Positions 1 to 7,700 of a stretch of DNA of 64,000 bases are shown here, in pieces (within the stretch, counting starts at the first letter, position 1; the number at the start of each line of letters is the position of its first letter). The notes under the pieces were generated by a model. It had not been told where the DNA came from, did not search any database, and saw only the letters and a program-made list of their open reading frames with translations. Origin of the DNA: Paenibacillus_AR mesotrionivorans (GTDB lineage Bacteria; Bacillota; Bacilli; Paenibacillales; NBRC-103111); NCBI RefSeq assembly GCF_046098205.1, contig NZ_JBJURJ010000008.1, positions 186,001 through 250,000 of the forward strand, given 5' to 3'. The position numbers and the translations under genes are program-made.

Positions 1-36
1 CTGGCCGATCACATACGAATGGAGTTGGAATTATGA
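1..36 (+). CDS. 3' end of an upstream gene (partial)
   Basis: An open frame enters from the left edge and ends with TGA at 34-36, reading LADHIRMELEL at its C-terminus. Its stop overlaps the ATG of the next gene (ATGA), which is typical of translational coupling in an operon. A carotenoid gene such as a phytoene desaturase would fit beside a phytoene synthase, but eleven residues cannot establish that. Confidence 0.5.
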   Translation: MADHIRMELEL

Positions 37-908
37 TGGACCGCAGCTTTCTGGACCCATGCGAAGACATTATCCGCATGTATTCATCCACCTTTTATAA
101 AGCGTTCCGCTTCCTGGCCAGCCCCCAGCGGGAGGCCGTGTATGTCACCTATGCCTTCTGCCGGATGATTGATGATTCTGTGGATGAGCCGGAGCGCTCT
201 TCTTACACGGTTGCAGAGCTGGAGGCCAATCTGCGCTCCCTGGAAACAGCCGATGGGCATTTTATCTGGCCGGCCCTGCGTTGGCTTTTCCGCAGCTTCC
301 CGGTTACACCCGAGCCCTTCTACCGCCAAATGGAAGGCCAGCGGATGGACCTTAGTCTCAACCGGTACAATACCTTCGAGGAACTGGAACGGTACTGCTA
401 CCTGGTTGCCGGAACCGTCGGCGAGATGCTGGTCCCTATTTTGCAGGGGGATCCGGCGGGCAGAGAAACAGTGGAATCAGCGGTTCAGTTGGGCAAAGCG
501 ATGCAGATTGTCAACATTATCCGGGATGTGGGTGAGGATCAGCGGCGGGGACGCCGTTACATTCCCCTAGAATTGATGCAACGCTACGGGTATTCGGAAA
601 CGGAATTCGAGCATGGGCAGGTTACCCAGGGCTTCTGCGATACCGTGGATTGGATGATGACCGTTGCGCGGCAATGGATGCTTCAGGGGCTGCTCGGGCT
701 GCAGGATTATCCGGTATCCAGCGCCTTCTGTATGGAGCTGGCCGCCCATTCCTACATGGCTATTCTGGATGAGGTTGTCCATAACCAATATGAGGTTTTT
801 ACGAAGCGGGCTATGGTTAATCCCTCCAAAAAGCTTGCTATCCTGCACAAAACAGTAAGGCGTTACCCCCATCTAACGGAAGAAGCCGCAAATCACGCCG
901 TACTCTGA
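33..908 (+). CDS. Phytoene/squalene synthase family protein (carotenoid biosynthesis)
   Basis: A 291-residue trans-isoprenyl diphosphate synthase of the CrtB/CrtM family, which condenses two prenyl diphosphates head-to-head into phytoene or a C30 analogue, the first committed carotenoid step. Both Asp-rich Mg-diphosphate motifs are visible: DDSVDE at about residues 47-52 and DVGED at 165-169, the latter in the typical context IIRDVGED. The length is normal for the family. The start overlaps the upstream stop (ATGA), with GGAG at 21-24 as ribosome binding site; a second ATG follows directly at 36. The next gene is a light-sensing CarH-type regulator, which supports a carotenoid role. Whether the product is C30 or C40 cannot be told from the sequence alone. 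Confidence 0.9.
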   Translation: MMDRSFLDPCEDIIRMYSSTFYKAFRFLASPQREAVYVTYAFCRMIDDSVDEPERSSYTVAELEANLRSLETADGHFIWPALRWLFRSFPVTPEPFYRQMEGQRMDLSLNRYNTFEELERYCYLVAGTVGEMLVPILQGDPAGRETVESAVQLGKAMQIVNIIRDVGEDQRRGRRYIPLELMQRYGYSETEFEHGQVTQGFCDTVDWMMTVARQWMLQGLLGLQDYPVSSAFCMELAAHSYMAILDEVVHNQYEVFTKRAMVNPSKKLAILHKTVRRYPHLTEEAANHAVL

Positions 909-1004
909 CCGCTTCTCGAAACAGGGAATTGCAGAAAGCTGTCCCGCTTGATAAGATGGGTATTGATTTCTATGAATGACGTTACAAGGAGGTGGACGTA
1001 TCTG

Positions 1005-1925
1005 TTGTATACCATCAGGAAGGTTTCCGAGCTCGTTAATATCCCCACGGTGACCATACGTGCTTGGGAGAACAGATATGGAATCGTCCATCCTCTCCGC
1101 ACCGAAGGAGGCCACCGCAAATACAGCACGGCCGACGTAGAAACGTTAAAATGGCTGAAACGGCAAATCGAGGAAAACGGACTAAAAATCAGCGAAGCCG
1201 CCCGGCTCCTGAAGCAGCATAAGCGCGAGCAGCCCTCTCCGCCGGTACAGCTTATAGAGGAAACAATTGCCCCGGGGGAACGCCATACCGAGCTGGCTGA
1301 GGGTTTATACCGCCGACTCATGGCGTATGACCGTTTAGGTGCCAATGAATGGATCAATCTGGCCTTTTCCCTTTATAAGACCGACGATGTGTTCCACCGG
1401 ATTATGGTCCCGGTGCTGCACCGTATCGGTGACGAATGGGAGCAAGGCAAGATCGCCGTATCCCAGGAGCATTTCGCCAGCGAGGTTATCATGAGCCGAT
1501 TTCATTTGGTCATGCGTGCGCAGCCGGCCGGCCCTCACAAGGCCCGGGCTTTGGCATTCTGTCCGGAGGGCGAGCTTCACCAGATGGGACTGATGCTGTT
1601 CGGCCTGTTTATGCAGGGTAAGGGAATCGACGTCATCTATCTGGGCCCCAATACCCCGTATGCGGGATTGACAAGCCTCATCACGGCCAATGATGTGTCC
1701 ATTGTTGCCATATCCGCCTCCCATGCCCGGCATCTTCCCGCTTTGAGTGAATGGCTCTCCGAATGCAGAGCGCAGTTTCCCCATTTGACCTTCGTCCTCG
1801 GCGGCAAGGCCTTTCTCTCTTGTCCGGCCCCGCTCCGTCATTTCGTACTGGACGGCAGTCTGGCAGCATGGAATCAGTGGCTGGAGGGGTTGGCGCTTAC
1901 ATCATCTACCGGTGATCGAGTATAG
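1005..1925 (+). CDS. MerR-family repressor with B12-binding photosensory domain (CarH/LitR type)
   Basis: N-terminal MerR helix-turn-helix (YTIRKVSELVNIPTVTIRAW, then NRYGIVHPLRTEGGHRKYS) followed by a cobalamin-binding region. The CarH light-sensor signature W-x9-EH is present (W at about residue 145, EH at 155-156), and the lower-ligand motif ExHxxG appears as GELHQMGL with His at about 192. In characterised CarH proteins adenosylcobalamin supports a DNA-bound tetramer in the dark and light breaks it, releasing carotenoid genes; that function is inferred here. I place the start at TTG 1005, behind AAGGAGG (986-992). The earlier in-frame ATGs at 948 and 972 have no convincing ribosome binding site. 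The gene lies 96 bp after the phytoene synthase on the same strand. Confidence 0.87.
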   Translation: MYTIRKVSELVNIPTVTIRAWENRYGIVHPLRTEGGHRKYSTADVETLKWLKRQIEENGLKISEAARLLKQHKREQPSPPVQLIEETIAPGERHTELAEGLYRRLMAYDRLGANEWINLAFSLYKTDDVFHRIMVPVLHRIGDEWEQGKIAVSQEHFASEVIMSRFHLVMRAQPAGPHKARALAFCPEGELHQMGLMLFGLFMQGKGIDVIYLGPNTPYAGLTSLITANDVSIVAISASHARHLPALSEWLSECRAQFPHLTFVLGGKAFLSCPAPLRHFVLDGSLAAWNQWLEGLALTSSTGDRV

Positions 1926-2000
1926 CCCTCACTGCTTGGTCCTTCAGTAAAATAGGATTTTTTGCTGTGTTCACCCCATATATAGTTATATTTTTTACAG

Positions 2001-2040
2001 AAAAAAAACCAAGTTCCCTATAACCGGGAACTTGGTTTTT
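2001..2040. terminator. Intrinsic terminator, bidirectional
   Basis: A perfect 12-bp inverted repeat (AACCAAGTTCCC at 2007-2018, GGGAACTTGGTT at 2026-2037) has a 7-base loop. It is preceded by an A-tract and followed by a T-tract, so it can stop transcription on either strand. It closes the crt/carH unit. Confidence 0.9.
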
Positions 2041-2108
2041 ATTAGCATTTATAGAAGTATAAAACGGCAATTCGTATGCCTGTTTTTGGACCCACGATTA
2101 CAATATAA

Positions 2109-2381
2109 TACTACGCCGGTCATTATAAGTATGAAAGACAACATCTCGGCAGGATCATTGGCAAGCTGGATGAAGCAAGCCAGGTTCTGGAAAATAAAGC
2201 AGCCAACCGGGTGGATATCTCACTGGCCATTGATCAAGGGGAAAAGGTTATCATCCCGCTTGCAGATGCCTCCACTTATAGTAACGAGATGGACAGAAGC
2301 CTGCTTTATATTGCGTATACCAGGGCGATGCATTCCTTAACCCTGACCTGTCACGGCGAACAGTCATCTTTTTATGTATAA
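2109..2381 (+). pseudogene. Remnant of a HelD/UvrD-like superfamily I helicase
   Basis: An open stretch after an in-frame stop (2106-2108) has no good start codon. Its C-terminal half reads ADASTYSNEMDRSLLYIAYT then RAMHSLTLTCHGE, which closely matches the conserved motif VI region (DRKLLYIACTRAMH...LT) at the C-terminus of HelD-type RNA polymerase recycling helicases. The N-terminal part (YKYERQHLGRIIGKLDEA) resembles the N-terminal coiled coil of the same family. If so, the ATPase core has been lost by an internal deletion joining both ends. The usual Cys of the motif is Tyr here. The upstream bases 2041-2108 hold nothing recognisable. Confidence 0.65.
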
Positions 2382-2397
2382 ATCCTGCATAATACTC

Positions 2398-2556
2398 CTA
2401 ATTTGTGTTGAACATTTGAAGAGTTTGCTGCAATTCCCCTTGTAACGCAAATATGGTGACAAACAAGATGAAGATGAAAAAAACGCCTACCATCAATAAA
2501 ACCGAACCTAAAATTTTAAAGAATACACTCTTTGTCAGACCTAATAATGTCTTCAC
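2398..2556 (-). CDS. Small hydrophobic membrane protein (52 aa)
   Basis: A short frame begins at GTG 2556 behind GGGGAG and ends at TAG 2398. It has one long hydrophobic segment (about residues 11-38: VFFKILGSVL, LMVGVFFIFI, LFVTIFAL) flanked by a Lys-containing N-terminus and a Gln-rich C-terminal tail (GELQQTLQ). This is the form of a single-pass small membrane protein. I know no family for it. Support rests on the ribosome binding site, composition and absence of a competing gene on either strand. A chance frame is the alternative. Confidence 0.5.
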   Translation of the reverse strand: MKTLLGLTKSVFFKILGSVLLMVGVFFIFILFVTIFALQGELQQTLQMFNTN

Positions 2557-2694
2557 GATTCATGACTCCCCATCGGTATTGTTAGCTGCGTCGGCAGCCG
2601 CCCTTCCGCTAATTGGCACCATTTCTAATTTGATCATAACCTGTGCAGGAAAAGTTGATAATGTCCGGAAGGGCATACCCTTTTGGGCAAATCA

Positions 2695-2738
2695 AAAAAG
2701 AAACCAGGCTCTGCCTTTAGGGGCGGCAAGCCTGGTTC
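2695..2738 (-). terminator. Intrinsic terminator after iolB
   Basis: The arms AACCAGGCT (2702-2710) and AGCCTGGTT (2729-2737) flank a second inner GC-rich pairing (CTGCC/GGCGG). On the minus strand the stem is followed by TTTCTTTTTTG. It lies just downstream of the iolB stop. Confidence 0.9.
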
Positions 2739-2755
2739 CTTCGGAAAGAATTTAT

Positions 2756-3559
2756 TTATTTCAACCACTTATGATCAGGATCATCATAGGGGTTGAGCTT
2801 GCGGCCGGATTCTCCTGCCATAAACCACAGGTAATACACTTCATAACCGCCCGCCGCGCTTACCGGATGGTAGCCCTTGTCGATGGCGAAGCTGTCGCAG
2901 TGCCGGATGATATGCGCATCGTCGATGCTGCCGTCCTTGGTGTAATGAACCTGGATGCCGAAGCCTTGGGAAGGATTGGTCTGGTAGTGGTAAACCTCCT
3001 CCAGATTGGGCTCCTCGGGAGCGAACTCACCGTCATGCTTATGCGGGGGATAGCTGGACCAATTGCCCGCTTCATTGAAGGTTTCACCCAGAATCATACG
3101 GTGCACCCGGCCGTCGGCATTGTCGGCGATAATATCATGCACCTCCCGCTTCCAGGAGTCCTTGCCCCGCTGGTGAACCACAACCTCGCCGGGGCGCACC
3201 ACAAAGGGTCTATGCTTTTCCTCCGCCTTCACCTTGCACACGGCAATCACTGCTTTCCCTTCGGCGATCACCGTATAAGAGGATCGGCACGGGATGTACA
3301 CCGTGGTTGCTTTCCCGACAAACACACTGTCCCGGCTGTCCAAACCGTCGAAGGTTACCCCTTCGCAGCTAACGGACATATGGCCGGACAACAGGACCAG
3401 CGCGGTTTCGTATGCGCCTGTGGATGCCGAATACTGTTGGCCTCCCGCCATAAACAGCTTGCCCAGCGCCAAGATCTTCAAATACGGATTATCCTCCGCA
3501 ATGATATCCACATACCCTTGTTCTTCCTTTGCTTTTACAAAACGTGACAACGCCTTCAC
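2756..3559 (-). CDS. iolB: 5-deoxy-glucuronate isomerase (IolB-like)
   Basis: The protein (267 residues from GTG 3559) matches the IolB family along its length: a cupin-fold protein that isomerises 5-deoxy-glucuronate to 5-dehydro-2-deoxy-D-gluconate in myo-inositol catabolism. The diagnostic stretch GNWSSYPPHKHDGE plus the downstream LEEVYHYQ, GYHPVSAAGGYEVYYLWFMA and NDP-type C-terminus (NPYDDPDHKWLK) are clear; the His and Glu residues there bind metal. The N-terminal frame stays open to 3841, but residues encoded upstream of about 3560 do not belong to the family. GTG 3559 and TTG 3550 are both possible starts. No other iol gene is nearby, so its partners must be elsewhere or it has a specialised job beside the glycan-degrading genes upstream. 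Confidence 0.88.
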   Translation of the reverse strand: MKALSRFVKAKEEQGYVDIIAEDNPYLKILALGKLFMAGGQQYSASTGAYETALVLLSGHMSVSCEGVTFDGLDSRDSVFVGKATTVYIPCRSSYTVIAEGKAVIAVCKVKAEEKHRPFVVRPGEVVVHQRGKDSWKREVHDIIADNADGRVHRMILGETFNEAGNWSSYPPHKHDGEFAPEEPNLEEVYHYQTNPSQGFGIQVHYTKDGSIDDAHIIRHCDSFAIDKGYHPVSAAGGYEVYYLWFMAGESGRKLNPYDDPDHKWLK

Positions 3560-3603
3560 CCTGCTTTCGGAGCAATTATCGGAATTTGGTGCAACACCTC
3601 CTA

Positions 3604-3633
3604 AGCATAACAAATATCTGCATACGTGTGCAA
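3604..3633 (-). promoter_or_regulatory. Candidate sigma-A promoter for iolB
   Basis: On the minus strand a -35-like TTGCAC (3628-3633) and a -10-like TATGCT (3604-3609) are separated by 18 bp, about 45 bp before the proposed GTG start. An AGGAGG at 3597-3602 follows at once but lies too far from any in-frame start to serve iolB. Confidence 0.35.
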
Positions 3634-3702
3634 AGTCTACCTCCACAATCTCCGGTTTTGTCAAAATACGCGATTGCCCAAGAAATATTTCCTGCAGAGC
3701 AG

Positions 3703-4755
3703 TCAAAAGCCTTTTTTGGAGCCGTATACATTGCCGGATAAGGTGAAGCCTGTGGTTCCGTTCAGCCAAATATCGTAGGAAACATTCTCCACAAGAGGGT
3801 TGCCCTGGGCCGTATTGTTCAAAAGGTAACCGTTCTTGCAATTCACCAGGTTAATGCCGGATTTCTGATTATTCAAAGCCTCGTTCCGCTCAAGGCGGAT
3901 ATTCTGCATGTGGTAAACGGCTATCCCCCGGTCGTAGTTGTTATTGAACTTGCTGTTGCGGATAATGATGCTTGCTTCATCATTAACATCATAAAAATCC
4001 GTCAGCTTCAGTCCCATCCCCGTTTTGGTGTTGGAGGCCTCCAGGCCGTCAATCAGGACATTGTCCACAATGCTGAGGTATAAACCGTGATAATATTTCT
4101 TCACCGCCCCGTTGTTGGTTACCAGGGCATTGAGGATGGTGACCCCTTTCGTGCGTCCCACATTAATACCCATGGAGCTGTTTCGGACCAGAACATGATC
4201 CACAACCGCTCCGTTGTTTTGTACATCCGAATGTTTATCCGAAAAATCGATCCCCAGCACATTCAGCCTGGCTGCTTCGATCTTAGCGTCCAAGGATTTC
4301 TTGGATTCAGCTCCGCTGGCAATCCGCTGATTATATTCATCCCCGCCCTTGTGGTAATACTCCGGATAATTCAGCTCCAAAGCGGATAATCCTCCGTCTA
4401 TAATCAGATTCCGCGCTGCCACATTCGTAAACGGGACAGACGCGTTGGTCACAACCGGCTCATCCTTGCCGGAGGCCAGCTTCAGGACAGGCCGGTCTGT
4501 GGAGGATGCCCCTTGGAGCGTACAGTTATTGTAAATCTTGACGCCGTAGCCTACAACATAGGTTCCCGGATTCAAATACAAGGTGCCCCCACCCTGATTC
4601 TTAAGAGAATCCATAGCCTGCTGAATGCTTTGCCCCGGAGATATGGTCAGTGTTGCGGCTTTCGTTTGGAGTGACGGCAGGAAGGCTGCATAAACACCTG
4701 CGGCAATCAAAACCTTCATGAACAAGAAGGATTTACTCATTCCATATTGCTTCAT
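3703..4755 (-). CDS. Secreted right-handed beta-helix protein
   Basis: This 350-residue protein has an N-terminal signal peptide (hydrophobic FLFMKVLIAAGVYAAFLPSL, then QTKAA). It continues as a pectate-lyase-like parallel beta-helix: TLTISPGQSIQQAMDSLKNQ opening, PGTYVVG, then repeated rungs rich in Asn and hydrophobic residues (IIIRNSKFNNNYDRGIAVYH, NIRLERNEALNNQKSGINLV). Families with this fold are mainly polysaccharide lyases and hydrolases; no catalytic set could be assigned with confidence. It starts behind GGAGGGG, 17 bp after the stop of the giant alginate-lyase-like gene, so both are probably co-transcribed and act on the same polysaccharide outside the cell. Confidence 0.8.
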   Translation of the reverse strand: MKQYGMSKSFLFMKVLIAAGVYAAFLPSLQTKAATLTISPGQSIQQAMDSLKNQGGGTLYLNPGTYVVGYGVKIYNNCTLQGASSTDRPVLKLASGKDEPVVTNASVPFTNVAARNLIIDGGLSALELNYPEYYHKGGDEYNQRIASGAESKKSLDAKIEAARLNVLGIDFSDKHSDVQNNGAVVDHVLVRNSSMGINVGRTKGVTILNALVTNNGAVKKYYHGLYLSIVDNVLIDGLEASNTKTGMGLKLTDFYDVNDEASIIIRNSKFNNNYDRGIAVYHMQNIRLERNEALNNQKSGINLVNCKNGYLLNNTAQGNPLVENVSYDIWLNGTTGFTLSGNVYGSKKGF

Positions 4756-4772
4756 CGCAGGAACCCCTCCAA

Positions 4773-7700
4773 TTAGTTTATTTGCAGTACCCGGAACATC
4801 ATGACGGCGGCCTGAGCGCGGTTCGCATGCAGGTAAGGGGCGAATGCCCCGTTTTCCATTCCTTCCACAATACCGTATTGCCCCAAATTCCGGATGGCCT
4901 CTTGTGCATAGCTGCTAATGGATGCCTGGTCTGGAAATACCACAGGGTTATGAGTCACGGCAGGCTCGGCAGGCTGCAGCTTCCTCACTTGAAGGGCGCG
5001 CTGCAGCATAACGGCCATATCCTGGCGGGTAATGCTTTCATCCGGACCGAAGGTATGATCCGGCTTGCCTTCCACGATTCCCCATTGTTGTGCACCGGCA
5101 ATGGCGCTGTAATACCATTGATCCTTACGGATATCCTGGAAGGTAGAGTCAGCAGCAGCATCCTGCCAATCCAAGGCATTCATCAGCAAGGCTACAAACT
5201 CCGCCCGGGTCACATTCCGTCCCGGTTGGAACAATCCCTCACCCGTCCCTTCGGCTATTCCTCGGGCAGCCAGGCTTTCTATGGCCTCCTTGGCCCAATC
5301 CACGCTTTGCAAATCCTGGAAAGTGGAGTTTACATAAGCAGCCGTGTACAAGCTGAAGTGTTCCGGCCGGAATGTCAAGGCTCCTGCTTCCGGTTGGTAC
5401 ATCGCATTTTTGACAATTTCCAACCGCCCGTCATCCCGGATATGGTACAGAATCACCTTAGACGGACTTTGCCCGGGCTTAAGAGAATACGGAAGCTCAA
5501 CCTCCACTTCATGTCCATCCAATGAGCTTTTGTGAATGCCATTAATAGTTAACTGCATATCATAAATGGCCGAACCGTTCTCCAGCTTCTCTCTGATGCC
5601 CGAAGGCAATGTCCGTGCATCGGCTTTGGCGATGACGAATTCCATAAGACCGGTGTTGTTCTTAAGGAATGCAGGAGTCAAATGAAGCTTGGCGAAGCCC
5701 GTATCCAACTGCAAGCCGTTGGGACTTTGCTCCGACCAAACCGCAAGCCCCTGCAAGGGAACAGAAATCCGGATTTCCTCCGTCTCCTCCCGGGGTTCTG
5801 CTTTGATGACGATGGGGCCATTTCCGCCGTAGGATACGGCTTGGGCAAGTTGATCTGCATGGACGGCGATCCTCAGGGACGGTGAATCCAAGACGGCCTT
5901 CATGATGATTTGTTTCCCCTCCACAATGCCGGCCGGCCCCTCAGACTTGCCTGAATCAACCGGATTAGCAGGAACAGACGGTGCCGTCTCTTCCTCCTCC
6001 GGTTCAGTGGGGGCAGCTGTTACAACAACCGTTGCGCTGGCTTGGAAACCTCCGTCCACGGAGCTTGCCGTAATAATGGCAGTACCCGGGCTAACGGCCG
6101 TTACCTTCCCGGTTGTGTCCACCACTGCTGTACCCGGATTGCTGGTAGTCCAGCTTACCTCCCGGTTGGTTGCATTGGCCGGTGTGATCGTGGCGATGAA
6201 TTGAAGGGTTTGCCCTGCCGTAAGCGAAACCTGCCCGTGGTCCAGTTCTATTCCCGTCACCGGGATAACCTGCGGCTCTTCCGGTACTGTAACTGTAATG
6301 GTATGAGTTCCGCCGGGAGTCAAGGAAACCCAGGTTCCTGCCCCATCCGTTACCCCTGTACCTGATAAATATACTGTCCCGGTTACCGTAGAAGAGGGCA
6401 AAAGCGCTCCAAAACGAAGCTGCAAAAGCTCCATCGAGCCGGAATAACCCTGGCCCTGGCTTGCGGCTGCCAGCCTAACTTGACCGGGGGAAGCGTAGAC
6501 TTCACCGGTTACAGAGAGATGCTCCGCTAAAGGAACTGCACCCTTATAGCTGAACAGGGAAGGGTCATAATGGACGGCTAAAGAGGTGGAATATACGCTG
6601 CCTGTCACTCCTGTGAACCCGTAAATCAAATCGAACTCTCCGCCTGCTGCTGTCTCATTCACGCCTCTGAGATAAGCCACGGGCTGCGTGGACGGAATGA
6701 CGGTCACCGTTGTCCGGACTGTGAATCCGCCGTCCGCCGTCGTCGCCGAGATAACGGCCGTTCCTGCCGCTGCAGCTGTTACACGACCTTTGCTGTCCAC
6801 AGCTGCCACATCCGTGTTGCTGGACTCCCAGCGGATCTCCCGGTTTGTCGCATCCGCAGGTGTTACGACAGCGCTTAATGGGTGCACTTCTCCCTCCGTT
6901 AACTGAAGGGTGGTTGCACTCATCTCCACTCCCGTCACCGGGACATGCTTTTCTTTTGCATGCAGCCTCAGCTCAGCCATATTCCCGAACCAAGCCCCGG
7001 AATTGTAGATGCGGAGGTAACGGTAGGATACTGGATCACTGACCGGGAAGGTTTGCCATTCCATTGTGGAGGCTGCTTGAACCGTAAGATCTGTCCACGC
7101 TTGAAGATCATTGGAGCCTTGAACCCGGGTTCCCTTAATCCGGGTATAATACTGGTCCTGCCGGGCCAGAAGCTCCACACGTGACAGCTGTACAGTGTTC
7201 CCCTCCTTAAAATCAAAAATAATGGAGCCTCCGGTTCCTGAGCTGCTGCCCAGCCTGAAATCCGAGCTGGTGGCGGCATCCCCGTCAAACAACCGGTTGA
7301 CCTGATTGCGCGTATCGGCTGCCGTTCTTCCCGTGGTGGAATCAATCAGTTCCGTCATCTCTGCCAAATGGGACAACAGACCGATTTCATCGGCAATAAA
7401 TAAAACGCTGGAATCTGAGGTAGCCGTAACCGGACTACCGGCCCCTCCATCCTCCCGCTTATATTGAATAGAGAAGGTCACCGGTCCTTCTGTAGCATCC
7501 GGTCCTATTACGGCTTCAGCTGTATAATGTATTCCATCTGTCGTGTGGACGGTTGCCGCCTGCCCCTGGATAACCGCCGTAACATCACGGATTGTTGTTT
7601 TTGCCGCTATATCCAGGGTAACGGTATTACCGGCCGTAATCCTGTTCTTTACACTTTGCTCCGAACGGATGGAAACGGACTGTATCTGGTTCAACGACAC

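Noticed and set aside
2032..2340. A 102-residue plus-strand frame starting in the terminator
   Set aside because: Another frame of the same stretch gives the HelD-like motif, so this is a shadow of a decayed gene.
2453..3547. A 364-residue plus-strand frame opposite iolB
   Set aside because: It is the antisense of iolB and of the small membrane protein; it has no domain, and the minus strand carries the clear IolB signature and terminator.
3591..3602. AGGAGGTGTTG as ribosome binding site for a short leader peptide before iolB
   Set aside because: The TTG is only two bases from the AGGAGG and the frame stops after a dozen codons; it is compatible with a relic or part of the promoter region.
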